Below are positions 26,229 through 34,337 of a stretch of DNA of 51,495 nucleotides, piece after piece; position 1 is the first letter of the stretch; each line of letters opens with the position of its first letter. The stretch comes from Candidatus Scalindua rubra. Its GTDB lineage: Bacteria > Planctomycetota > Brocadiia > Brocadiales > Scalinduaceae. The stretch lies in assembly GCA_001723765.1 (NCBI GenBank), contig MAYW01000007.1, positions 1 to 51,495 on the forward strand, written 5' to 3'. A model generated the notes under the pieces. The model was not told where the DNA came from, ran no database searches, and saw nothing but the letters and a program-made list of their open reading frames with translations. A program made the position numbers and the translations under genes.

Positions 26229-27130
26229 TATTCTTTGAAATCTTTAAGGTAATATAGTTTCTTTATTTCATCCATTACCCTGTTTGTAAACTGCTCCCGG
26301 GACTCTCTTTCGTTGATATATTTATTGTTAAAATAGATCGGCTCTCCATATATTATTTTTATTTTTCTGAAGAAGCGAGGGGAAAAAGCCCCAGCAGGCA
26401 ATACTTCAAATGCCCCATCAATATAAGCAGGAACTATAGTTGCTTCACTTTTGATTGCCAGGAAACTGATACCATGTTTTCCTTCTTGTAAGTTACCATC
26501 AGTACTCATCTTTCCCTCTGGAAATATACCGAGAGTTCCGCAATTTTTTAATAATTCTAAACCTTCTTTTAATGCTTCGCAGTTAACTCCTTGCTCTTTG
26601 ATAGGTATAACATGTTGAGATTTAAAAAACCATTTCCCCCAGGTTTCAAAATACTTTGAGAGCAACATATAGGTTATTCTTCTTGGAAATGTGGCCTGTA
26701 AAATCATTGAATCAATATGGCTAGTATGGTTTGCTGTTATTATTATTGCCCCATCTTTTGGAATTAAATGAGTATTTATAGCTTCTATTTTGAAAAATAC
26801 TTTGAGAATTAAAATATCGACACCTCTTATTATTAAAAAGAATGTAACATCAAGAAAAGTTAATAATTTGGAGCTGTTTTCTTTGTTAAGATTATGGGTT
26901 TGAAAATTCTTGTTTGTGATGATTGAATTTAATAATGTGCTTCTTAATGCTATTACACCTAACAAGATGATTGTCCATGAACCAGTTAATATCATTATCT
27001 TTTGAGTAGATAGTGTGGATGTAGCTTTTCCTGCGGTAAAGATTAAAGCAAGTATGGTGATGTGTCCAACCAATAGCTTAAGAGGTTTTTTATTTTTTAC
27101 TAATTCTACAGCTTTAATACTTTTTTCCAT
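26225..27130 (-). CDS. 1-acyl-glycerol-3-phosphate acyltransferase-like (PlsC family)
   Basis: 301 residues. Two N-terminal membrane helices (about 18-65) then an acyltransferase domain with NHTSHID (the HX4D catalytic motif) and 'GIFPEGKMSTDGNLQ' (FPEG phosphate-binding motif). It would transfer an acyl chain to lysophosphatidic acid or a related acceptor at the inner membrane. Overlaps the convergent propeller gene's stop by 4 bp. Longer N-terminal hydrophobic part than a minimal PlsC. Confidence 0.85.
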   Translation of the reverse strand: MEKSIKAVELVKNKKPLKLLVGHITILALIFTAGKATSTLSTQKIMILTGSWTIILLGVIALRSTLLNSIITNKNFQTHNLNKENSSKLLTFLDVTFFLIIRGVDILILKVFFKIEAINTHLIPKDGAIIITANHTSHIDSMILQATFPRRITYMLLSKYFETWGKWFFKSQHVIPIKEQGVNCEALKEGLELLKNCGTLGIFPEGKMSTDGNLQEGKHGISFLAIKSEATIVPAYIDGAFEVLPAGAFSPRFFRKIKIIYGEPIYFNNKYINERESREQFTNRVMDEIKKLYYLKDFKEY

Positions 27131-27262
27131 TGCCTTTCCCTTTTTTTACTTGTACTTGTGTACTTGAAAAACATTATAACATTTAAGAAGAAACGTTCAA
27201 TAGGTTTTTATTTGATTAATATGCAATAATTTTGTAATCGAAGATACCATTAGAAAATGAGC

Positions 27263-27473
27263 TTGACAATTAAATCTTGTTAATATAAACTCAAAATTTC
27301 AGATGAAAGCCCATTTTAGTACATCTTCTGGCAGGGATTTTCTTATGAAGTTGGAGAATTCAAATTTTGTGTTTTAAATGTATTTGCAGGAAATGGAGGT
27401 AATAAGGGCCTTTTAATTGTAGTATAAATAATTGATTTTGAGAGCCCTAAAACTTAAGTTTTGGGGTTTTTTT
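27263..27473 (+). promoter_or_regulatory. Promoter and attenuator-like leader of aroF
   Basis: TTGACA at 27263-27268 with TAAACT at 17-bp spacing (or TATAAA at 15 bp) starts a ~220-nt leader. The leader ends in an intrinsic terminator (stem CCCTAAAACTT/AAGTTTTGGGG, 27445-27466, then seven T) only about 40 bp before the aroF ATG. AGGGC at 27405-27409 can pair with the terminator's 5' side GCCCT (27444-27448), allowing an alternative fold. A tiny frame (27393-27416, MEVIRAF) sits between them. Fits transcription attenuation, but unproven. Confidence 0.4.
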
Positions 27474-27514
27474 GTTGTTAATAAAGAATTACGTGTGTTT
27501 TTTGGGGTACATTT

Positions 27515-28528
27515 ATGATAATTGTAATGAAGCCAAATGCAGAAAAAAGAGAAGTTGATCACGTGGTTGAAAAGGTTGAGGAAGTTGGCTGCAAGGCAAT
27601 ATTATTGGAAGGTACCAATAGAAAAGTAATTGCCGTTATTGGTGATAAGCGTGACATTTCTGCGGGTTTTTGGGATGCAATACCTGGTGTAGAAAAGGCT
27701 GTTCCTATATTAACTCCGTACAAAATAGCCAGTCGTGAGGTAAAAAAAACCAGTACTGAAATTAAGATTAATGATTATATCTTGGGTGGCAGGAAAATAG
27801 GCATAATCGCTGGACCCTGTGCTGTAGAAAGCCAGGATCAAATTAATTTTATAGCAGAAAGAGTGAAAAAGGCTGGTGCAATAGCGCTTAGGGGTGGTGC
27901 GTTTAAACCAAGAACTAATCCTTATAGTTTTCAGGGGTTGATGGAAGAAGGTCTTGAATATCTTGCTAAAGCCAGAGAAGCTACGGGATTGGCTGTAGTA
28001 ACAGAAGTGCTAAGTCCGGAACACGTAGGGTTAGTAAGTCGTTATGTGGATGTACTGCAAATAGGCACAAGAAATATGGCAAATTTTCTATTGTTAAAAG
28101 CTGTAGGTGAAGGCAAAAAGCCTGTAATTTTAAAGCGTGGAATGTCAGCTACTTTAGATGAGTTTTTACTTGCTGGTGAATATATACTTTCACAGGGTAA
28201 TCCAAATGTTATTTTGTGTGAAAGGGGAATAAGGACATTTGAGACACATACCAGGTTTACTTTGTCTTTGAGTATTGTGCCACAACTAAAAAAACTAACA
28301 CACCTTCCTGTTATTGTGGACCCCAGTCATGGAACAGGGGTAAGAGACCTTGTACTGCCAATGTCCAAAGGGGCAATCGCAGTTGGTGCTGATGGTTTAT
28401 TAATAGAAGTTCATCCAGACCCGGAAAAGGCTTTTGTTGATGGTCCTCAGTCAATAACGATTGAGGAATTTGAGAGCTTGATGGAAGAATCAAGGTCAAT
28501 CTCAGCAGCTATAGGGAGATATATATAG
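27515..28528 (+). CDS. aroF: 3-deoxy-7-phosphoheptulonate synthase (DAHP synthase)
   Basis: 337 residues of the class I-beta/Thermotoga-like type: an N-terminal ferredoxin-like regulatory domain (about 1-70) then the TIM barrel with 'GIIAGPCAVESQDQINFIAERVK', 'LRGGAFKPRTNPYSFQG', 'LQIGTRNMANFLLLK', 'VILKRGMSATLDEFL' and 'PVIVDPSHGTGVRDLV'. It condenses PEP and erythrose-4-phosphate, the first step of the shikimate pathway. The N-terminal domain in this type binds Tyr or Phe for feedback control. Preceded by a terminator-containing leader. Confidence 0.95.
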   Translation: MIIVMKPNAEKREVDHVVEKVEEVGCKAILLEGTNRKVIAVIGDKRDISAGFWDAIPGVEKAVPILTPYKIASREVKKTSTEIKINDYILGGRKIGIIAGPCAVESQDQINFIAERVKKAGAIALRGGAFKPRTNPYSFQGLMEEGLEYLAKAREATGLAVVTEVLSPEHVGLVSRYVDVLQIGTRNMANFLLLKAVGEGKKPVILKRGMSATLDEFLLAGEYILSQGNPNVILCERGIRTFETHTRFTLSLSIVPQLKKLTHLPVIVDPSHGTGVRDLVLPMSKGAIAVGADGLLIEVHPDPEKAFVDGPQSITIEEFESLMEESRSISAAIGRYI

Positions 28529-28648
28529 AATTAGGAAGAGTAGTATTAAAATGATATAATGTCCAATTCAAAGATATGCTATGAAATTGATGAAGTTAAG
28601 ATCTATCATTCCAAAACATCCACCTTGTGCGCTTCCACTTTAAATGGT

Positions 28649-28736
28649 GTAGGGTGGGCACTGCCCACTATCTCGAATAAGGCAATTCGTAGAATTGCAC
28701 GTAAACCCAATAATGGTGGGCAGTGCCCACCCTTAC
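28649..28736. repeat. GTAGGGTGGGCACTGCCCAC repeat pair
   Basis: Two facing palindromes (28649-28668 and about 28714-28736) enclose a hairpin 'ggcaattcgtagaattgc'. Same family as 5432-5502 and 16245-16269. Confidence 0.75.
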
Positions 28737-28789
28737 GTTAACATATTTGGGTATCATCACAAAATCCAAGAGATCAGGAGTTTTGAAAT

Positions 28790-29968
28790 TTGGAAATTGT
28801 ACCATCTAAGAGAATTCAATCAATTGGCGCTTATGCATTCGCTGAGGTTGATAAAGAAGTTGAAAAGTTAAGGCAAAGGGGGATTGATCCTGTTGATTTT
28901 GGTGTGGGGGATCCCACAGTGCCCACTCCTGAGATAGTACGAGAAGGTGCTAAGGAAGGAATTGAAAAAAGAAAATGTTCAGGTTATCCAAGTTATATTG
29001 GTTCATCTGAATTTAGGGAAGTTATATGCAAATGGATGAAGAAAAGATTTAATGTCTCACTTGATCCTGCGACAGAAGTTTGTTCTACCTTAGGTTCAAA
29101 AGAGAGTATTTTCAATTTTGCAGAGGGATTTGTTAATCCAGGAGATCATGTCATAATTCCCACACCAGGCTATCCACCTTATGCAAGAGGGACTCTTTTT
29201 GCTGAAGGAATACCGTTCTTTATACCTTTATTGCCTGAGAACAATTTTTTGCCAGACCTGAAATCAATCCCAAAGGAAATTTGTGAGAAGGCGAAGATAA
29301 TGTGGATTAATTATCCAAACAGTCCTAGTGGTGTTACTGCTTCCGTTGATTTTTTAAAGGAAATTGTCGCTTTTGGTAAAGAGAATGATATTATTGTAGT
29401 TTCTGATGAGGCATATATTGATATTTATTTTAATGAGCCACCCCATAGTATACTAGAGATTACGACTGAGGGTGTAGTTGCAGTTCATTCTATGTCAAAA
29501 AGGAGTGCTATGACTTGTTATCGGATAGGATGGATTGCAGGTGATAATCGGATTGTTGATATATTTAAGAAGGTAAAGACTAATATTGATTCAGGCACTG
29601 CTACTTTTATTCAGGATGGCGCTATTGCCGGATTAAATGATGAGGCTCATGTCAAGGTTATGAGAGATGAGTATAGGGTTAAGAGGGATTTGTTAGTCAA
29701 GGCATTAGTGAGTATAGGATTGCCTGATTGTACGCCTGATGCAACTATTTATATCTGGCAGAAGGTTCCTGACGGAATGACTTCTCTGGATTTTGCAATA
29801 AAATTGTTAGAGCCAGATATGGCAATAGTCACTACACCAGGAGAGTGGATTAGTGATGAAAGTTATGACGGGCATAATCCCGGTGAAGGGTTTATTCGCT
29901 TTGCACTCGTTCCAAGTATAGCACAGACAGAAGAAGCAGCCAAAAGGATAAGAAGGCTGAAACTATAG
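28790..29968 (+). CDS. Class I/II aminotransferase, probably LL-diaminopimelate type
   Basis: 392 residues, PLP fold type I. Seen: 'FGVGDPTVPTPEIVREGAK', 'YPSYIGSSEFREVICKWMKK', 'STLGSKESIFNFAEGFVNPGDHVIIPTPGYP', 'WINYPNSPSGVTAS', 'VSDEAYIDIYF' and the Schiff-base region 'VHSMSKRSAMTCYRIGWIAGD'. The GSKE and NYPNSPSG motifs fit LL-diaminopimelate or succinyl-diaminopimelate aminotransferases (lysine and peptidoglycan precursors), but specificity cannot be read from sequence alone. TTG start, with a CAGGAG ribosome site about 10 bp upstream. Confidence 0.85.
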   Translation: MEIVPSKRIQSIGAYAFAEVDKEVEKLRQRGIDPVDFGVGDPTVPTPEIVREGAKEGIEKRKCSGYPSYIGSSEFREVICKWMKKRFNVSLDPATEVCSTLGSKESIFNFAEGFVNPGDHVIIPTPGYPPYARGTLFAEGIPFFIPLLPENNFLPDLKSIPKEICEKAKIMWINYPNSPSGVTASVDFLKEIVAFGKENDIIVVSDEAYIDIYFNEPPHSILEITTEGVVAVHSMSKRSAMTCYRIGWIAGDNRIVDIFKKVKTNIDSGTATFIQDGAIAGLNDEAHVKVMRDEYRVKRDLLVKALVSIGLPDCTPDATIYIWQKVPDGMTSLDFAIKLLEPDMAIVTTPGEWISDESYDGHNPGEGFIRFALVPSIAQTEEAAKRIRRLKL

Positions 29969-29981
29969 TAGAATTAAATAA

Positions 29982-30153
29982 ATCCCCCATATCCCCCTTT
30001 CGGGTTGTGTCACAATAAAGGTTACGGCTGTTTTGTCATTCTGAACTTGATTCAGAATCTAATGATTTTAATAGGTTGGGGACCTTAGAGATCCCGAAAC
30101 AAGTTCGGGATGACAATAGTGACACAGCCTGTTGAAAAAGGGGGATTAGTCCT
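29982..30153. repeat. Nested palindromic repeats
   Basis: Three layers: an outer 'aaatccccca...gggggatta' pair, a middle 'ttgtgtcaca...tgacacagcc' pair, and an inner pair of hairpins 'gtcattctgaacttgattcagaatct' and 'agatcccgaaacaagttcgggatgac'. This looks like successive insertion of small elements into one another. Confidence 0.7.
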
Positions 30154-30186
30154 TTACAATTTTTGGGGTGGGAGAACCAATGTAGC

Positions 30187-30204
30187 GGAAGGCTTTAGCC
30201 TTCC
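30187..30204. repeat. GGAAGGCT-TT-AGCCTTCC hairpin
   Basis: A perfect 8-bp stem with a 2-nt loop, 16 bp upstream of the trpS ATG; short dispersed hairpin that may lie in the trpS leader. Confidence 0.5.
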
Positions 30205-30219
30205 ATATTTATTACAACA

Positions 30220-31197
30220 ATGAAAAAGCGATTATTTAGTGGTATTCAGCCAAGCGGTGAAGTTCATATTGGAAATTATCTAGGCGCAATCAAAAAGTGG
30301 GTTAGCCTTCTTGATGATTACGATTGTATCTTTTCAATTGTAGATTATCACGCAATAACGGTTGAGTATGAACCTGGTGAAATGCAAAAGAGAATTATCA
30401 AGGCTGCTGCAATAAACATTGGCGCAGGTTTGGACCCTGACCGTTGCATTATTTTTGTACAGTCTCAAGTTCCAGAACATACGGAGTTAACGTGGATACT
30501 TAATACTCTTACACCTATGGGACATCTTGAAAGGATGACCCAGTTTAAAGACAAGGCAGGACAGAACCAAAAAAATGTCAATGTAGGATTGTTTGACTAT
30601 CCAGTACTTCAGGCGGCTGATATTTTATTGTATAAAGGTTATGCTGTACCTGTTGGTGATGACCAGGTTCAACATATTGAGCTATCACGTGAAATAGCAA
30701 GAAAGTTTAATATGAGATATGGAGATTTTTTCCCTGAACCTCAACATATTCTTTCAAATGCACCTAGAATCATGGGACTAGATGGTAAGACTAAGATGAG
30801 TAAGAGCATGAATAATTATATATCTCTTATCGATGAACCTGACGTTATCTGGAAAAAATTATCTAGAGCTATGACTGACGAAAATAGAAAAAGAAGATAT
30901 GATCCAGGAAACCCTGATACTTGTAATATTTTCACTCTGCATAAATATTTTTCAAAAGAATTTGAGATAGACAGAGTTAATAAAGAATGTAGAACTGCAG
31001 AGATAGGTTGTATTGATTGTAAAAAAATCCTATCAGACAACATGATTAAAGAACTTGAACCAATCAGAGAGAAAAGCCTGGAATTAATTAATAACCCTGA
31101 CTGTGTCATTGACATCATTCATACAGGCGCTGAAAAATGTAAAAAGATAGCAGAAGAAACGATGGGAGAAGTAAAAGCACTGATGGGATTGAGGTAG
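30220..31197 (+). CDS. trpS: Tryptophan-tRNA ligase
   Basis: 325 residues, normal length. Class I signatures HIGN ('SGEVHIGNYLGAIKKW') and KMSKS ('DGKTKMSKSMNNYI'), with 'LNTLTPMGHLERMTQFKDK' and 'PVGDDQVQHIELSREIARKF' as in bacterial TrpRS. Charges tRNA-Trp in the cytoplasm. Confidence 0.96.
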   Translation: MKKRLFSGIQPSGEVHIGNYLGAIKKWVSLLDDYDCIFSIVDYHAITVEYEPGEMQKRIIKAAAINIGAGLDPDRCIIFVQSQVPEHTELTWILNTLTPMGHLERMTQFKDKAGQNQKNVNVGLFDYPVLQAADILLYKGYAVPVGDDQVQHIELSREIARKFNMRYGDFFPEPQHILSNAPRIMGLDGKTKMSKSMNNYISLIDEPDVIWKKLSRAMTDENRKRRYDPGNPDTCNIFTLHKYFSKEFEIDRVNKECRTAEIGCIDCKKILSDNMIKELEPIREKSLELINNPDCVIDIIHTGAEKCKKIAEETMGEVKALMGLR

Positions 31198-31312
31198 ATT
31201 GTTGCGTTAGTTTTTTTACATTGATACTCGAAACTAGACACTTGGCAAAAATTGTCTAACGAAAATTTGGCATCTCATCCTGACGGCAGGTGGGGAAGAT
31301 AGAACAAATGAA

Positions 31313-31636
31313 TCAATCGGCCAGAGGGCGAAGTTTTTTTATTAACTTTTCAACAATCTTTGCATCTTGGATAACCATTTTTGGACTAAGCCAATTTTCA
31401 TAGAAATTTTGGTGTAAACTATTTGCCACACTGAAATGGACTAATATTGATTTGTCATTAAGTTCTTCTGAAAGTTTATCGGCGTATTTTATGATGGCTT
31501 CATGTGATCGTAATTTCTTGCCCCGTTTAAGGGCTACGGCCTTAATAATCTGTGCTGTAGCACCCCAAAGTTTCTCTGATGCCTGCACGTAATCTTGTTT
31601 GTCCAGCAATAACCTTTCAGTGTCAGGTCTTGACAT
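31313..31636 (-). CDS. PaREP1/HEPN-like family protein
   Basis: About 108 residues from the ATG at 31636 (an alternative ATG at 31669 adds 11 residues). It matches the PaREP1 family pattern: 'QASEKLWGATAQIIKAVALKRG', 'LRSHEAIIKYADKLSEEL' and 'VANSLHQNFYENWLSP', all helical and HEPN-like. The family is frequent in archaea and some bacteria with no firm function, although HEPN relatives are often RNases in toxin systems. It is divergent from the VapC gene, sharing the 31637-31724 spacer. Confidence 0.7.
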   Translation of the reverse strand: MSRPDTERLLLDKQDYVQASEKLWGATAQIIKAVALKRGKKLRSHEAIIKYADKLSEELNDKSILVHFSVANSLHQNFYENWLSPKMVIQDAKIVEKLIKKLRPLAD

Positions 31637-31688
31637 GATACATATCAAAGAGAAAGTAAGACCCGCCATAACAAACGTGAAGTTCGGC

Positions 31689-31722
31689 TTGACAAAATCC
31701 AGGCAATAAAGTACAATTGTAC
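31689..31722 (+). promoter_or_regulatory. vapC promoter with palindromic operator
   Basis: TTGACA (31689-31694), a 17-bp spacer and TACAAT (31712-31717) form a near-consensus promoter. The -10 box lies inside the perfect 12-bp palindrome GTACAATTGTAC (31711-31722), a likely operator. The ATG at 31725 is only 7 bp past the -10 box, so the transcript should be leaderless or nearly so. Confidence 0.7.
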
Positions 31723-31724
31723 GA

Positions 31725-32114
31725 ATGAAGATTGTTGCTGATACAAATACGTTTCTTGCCGTAGCACTAGAGGAGCCGCAAAAGGCAAATATTATTCAAC
31801 TTACGAAAGGTCATGATTTGGTGGCGCCGGAAGTGTTGCCATTCGAGATTGGTAATGCTTTGACAGCAATGTTAAAAAAGCATAAACTAAATACTGACCA
31901 GATGATTTCTGCTTGGGATGCGGTGCAAACAATACCAGTCGAATTCTTCAGAGTTGACATACGGGCAGCGTTAGAATTAGCAGCTCGATGTAATATCTAT
32001 GCTTACGATGCGTATTTTCTCGAGTGTGCTATCTGTTTACGATGCCCATTATTGACTCTTGATCGTCGTTTGAAAGTAGTTGCAGAGAATAATGGTATTA
32101 AGATTCAAGAATGA
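31725..32114 (+). CDS. vapC: PIN-domain toxin (VapC family)
   Basis: 129 residues of PIN fold with the metal-binding acidic positions: D6 ('IVADTNTFLAVAL'), a Glu in 'VLPFEIGNALTAM' and the C-terminal 'YAYDAYFLECAICLRCPLLTLDRRL'. VapC proteins are endoribonucleases, usually cutting tRNA or rRNA loops. Unusually, the toxin comes before its probable antitoxin (22-bp gap). Confidence 0.85.
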   Translation: MKIVADTNTFLAVALEEPQKANIIQLTKGHDLVAPEVLPFEIGNALTAMLKKHKLNTDQMISAWDAVQTIPVEFFRVDIRAALELAARCNIYAYDAYFLECAICLRCPLLTLDRRLKVVAENNGIKIQE

Positions 32115-32136
32115 AATATAATTTGGGAGAAGTGTT

Positions 32137-32358
32137 ATGAAAGTATATACGTATTCAGAAGCGCGACAACGGTTATCGGAAGTACTCGATATTGCTCGTA
32201 AAGAGAAAGTGATTATTAAGAGACGGAAGGGAGAAACTTTCTCTATTATCTACAAGAAACCGACAAAATCTCCATTTGACGTTCCAGGGATAAACACTAA
32301 AGCTACTACTAAAGATATTCTTGATGCCATACGGGAATCAAGATCAAGAGGGAGCTGA
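32137..32358 (+). CDS. Phd/YefM-type antitoxin
   Basis: 73 residues with the antitoxin N-terminus 'VYTYSEARQRLSEVLDIARKE' and 'VIIKRRKGETFSIIYKK', typical of Phd/YefM DNA-binding antitoxins, and a charged C-terminal tail likely to wrap the toxin. It follows vapC, in reverse of the normal order. A GGGAGAAG ribosome site precedes it. Confidence 0.8.
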   Translation: MKVYTYSEARQRLSEVLDIARKEKVIIKRRKGETFSIIYKKPTKSPFDVPGINTKATTKDILDAIRESRSRGS

Positions 32359-32457
32359 CAAGAATATCCACTAAAGCTCGTTACTACGCAACTCCATGAG
32401 CTGAGTGACCCTTGAACGTTGATCTCAGAAATCGTTATTGAAGATCGAAGATCTTCT

Positions 32458-32483
32458 CGTTCCCAAGCTACAGATTGGGAACG
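32458..32483. repeat. REP hairpin, left of the RAYT gene
   Basis: CGTTCCCAA (32458-32466) faces TTGGGAACG (32475-32483); the left half extends to CGTTCCCAAGCT as in the downstream copies. Confidence 0.75.
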
Positions 32484-32517
32484 TTAATTATCAAAAAGCT
32501 CCTGCTTTGAATAAAGA

Positions 32518-33051
32518 ATGAGAACACGCTATAAAATAATAGAAAATGAAAGTATTTACTTCATAACATCTACCATAATAGAATGGATACCAGTTTTTAC
32601 TAAAAAGGAATACTTTGATATTATTGTTCAATCGTTATGTTATTGCAGGCAAAAGAAAGGTCTAAAGTTGTTTGCATATATAGTAATGGATAACCATATC
32701 CATCTCTTAGCTTCCGCTGAAAACTTGTCACAAATAATAAAAGACTTTAAAAGCTTTACTGCAAGGAAAATAATTGAAACTGCAAGAGCTGAGAAGAGAA
32801 AATGGTTATTGAATCAATTTGAATTTTATAAAAAGAAATATAAGAAAGATAGTGCATACCAGGTATGGCAAGAGGGATTTCATCCTCAGGTGATAACAAA
32901 AGAATATGTACTTAAGCAAAAGATTGAGTATATACATTATAATCCGGTAAAAAGAGGTCTTGTAAAACAGGAAGATCATTGGATTTATTCAAGTGCGGCG
33001 AATTATATTGGAGATAAAGGCTGCATTAAACTTGACACAATAGAAACATAG
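32518..33051 (+). CDS. REP-associated tyrosine transposase (RAYT, Y1_Tnp)
   Basis: 177 residues of the IS200/TnpA-like Y1 family: HUH-type motif within 'YIVMDNHIHLLAS' (HIH), and the C-terminal catalytic-type 'LKQKIEYIHYNPVKRGLVKQEDHWIYSSAANYI', with the Tyr typical of RAYT proteins. These domesticated transposases act on the REP hairpins around them. CGTTCCCAAGCT hairpins flank the gene on both sides (32458-32483 and 33079-33130), the standard REP-RAYT layout. ATG start at 32518; no strong ribosome site. Confidence 0.88.
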   Translation: MRTRYKIIENESIYFITSTIIEWIPVFTKKEYFDIIVQSLCYCRQKKGLKLFAYIVMDNHIHLLASAENLSQIIKDFKSFTARKIIETARAEKRKWLLNQFEFYKKKYKKDSAYQVWQEGFHPQVITKEYVLKQKIEYIHYNPVKRGLVKQEDHWIYSSAANYIGDKGCIKLDTIET

Positions 33052-33078
33052 TTAAAGCAGAGCTTTTTAGTGAAAGTA

Positions 33079-33130
33079 CGTTCCCAAGCTTCCCACCATC
33101 TCCTCGTTCCCAAGCTGGAGCTTGGGAACG
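33079..33130. repeat. REP hairpins, right of the RAYT gene
   Basis: One half unit CGTTCCCAAGCT at 33079-33090 and one perfect hairpin at 33105-33130 (12-bp arms CGTTCCCAAGCT/AGCTTGGGAACG with a GG loop). The hairpin ends 12 bp before the MFS start codon, so it probably sits in that gene's leader. Confidence 0.85.
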
Positions 33131-33142
33131 AGAATTAATGGA

Positions 33143-34321
33143 ATGGCAAAGAATAATGGTAAATTATTTTCGACTCAAATAATCATATTAACGTTTGCTC
33201 ACCTCTTTAATGATTTTTATGCTGGCTTTTTAGTTCCTCTTTTATCCTACTTTCAAACATATCTTCATTTAACAATAACTCAGGTATCTTTATTGCCTAC
33301 AGTGTTAGCTGTATTTGGCTCGATCTTGCAACCAGTATTTGGGTTTTTTGGCGATAGATTAGATAGAAAGCAGTTTGTTGTTATTGGAGTTTTATGCTCT
33401 GCAATATTTATGAGCAGCATTTGCTCCGCACCAAATTTTATTATCCTAATTCTGATGCTTGCAATTGGTTCTTCAGGTGTTGCCTCTTTTCACCCTAATG
33501 GTGCTGTAAGTGTTGCTGACCTAAGCGATAATAAATCTGCGTTTGTGATGTCTGTCTTCCTTATGGCAGGGAGTATAGGGTTAGCCGGTGCGCCGTTCAT
33601 AATTACTTCGTTTGTATCGTTTTTTGGAATTAACAAGATATGGTTCCTTTCACTACCAGGTATAATATTGGCAATAATATTGATTAAGGCTTTACCTGCA
33701 ATATCTAGTATTGAAAACAAGGCAAAGATATCAGACCTGAAAATAATTTTTGCTAGAGAATCAAGGCCGTTATGGATTCTATTTTTGATAATGTTTTTGC
33801 GGTCAATTGTAATTACGGGCTTTATGAGCTTCATGTCAATACTTTTTGCAGAAAGAGGACTTTCGATTCAAAAAAGTGGAATAGCAATATCTATCTTTTT
33901 AATAAGTGGAACTGTTGGTGGTTTAATAGGTGGATATCTGGCAGATAATATTAATAGAAAAATAATAATAGCAACTTCTTCAATCTTGGCATGTCCATTA
34001 CTTATATGGTTTTTACATGAAAGTGAAGTTTGTTCTATGGTATTATTAGGTCTTAGTGGTATGGTTGTTTTTGCGGCTGCTCCTGTCAATGTCTTAATTG
34101 TTCAGAGATTCTATCCTGGAATGGCTAGCGCTGTTTCAGGCATTGCGATGGGTTTTGTTTGGGGCGCTGCCGGGCTTATGCTTCCCTTAATTGGAAATAT
34201 TGCAGACCATTATAGTATGAAGACATCATTAGAAATTGTAGCATATTTGACGCCTATAGCAGGGTTATTAGTTTTCTTATTACCAAATATTAATTACCCA
34301 CAACGGCGAACCATACAATAA
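33143..34321 (+). CDS. MFS transporter, fosmidomycin-resistance-like
   Basis: About 392 residues with 12 predicted membrane helices. Features: 'FAHLFNDFYAGFLVPLLSYF', 'VFGSILQPVFGFFGDRLDRKQF' (the loop 2-3 G-x3-D-R motif), 'GVASFHPNGAVSVADLS'. These fit the Fsr-type subfamily; the true substrate is unknown. The frame is open from 33122, but those codons come from the REP hairpin, so the ATG at 33143 is preferred. Confidence 0.85.
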   Translation: MAKNNGKLFSTQIIILTFAHLFNDFYAGFLVPLLSYFQTYLHLTITQVSLLPTVLAVFGSILQPVFGFFGDRLDRKQFVVIGVLCSAIFMSSICSAPNFIILILMLAIGSSGVASFHPNGAVSVADLSDNKSAFVMSVFLMAGSIGLAGAPFIITSFVSFFGINKIWFLSLPGIILAIILIKALPAISSIENKAKISDLKIIFARESRPLWILFLIMFLRSIVITGFMSFMSILFAERGLSIQKSGIAISIFLISGTVGGLIGGYLADNINRKIIIATSSILACPLLIWFLHESEVCSMVLLGLSGMVVFAAAPVNVLIVQRFYPGMASAVSGIAMGFVWGAAGLMLPLIGNIADHYSMKTSLEIVAYLTPIAGLLVFLLPNINYPQRRTIQ

Positions 34322-34337
34322 ATTAATTACGTGTGAT

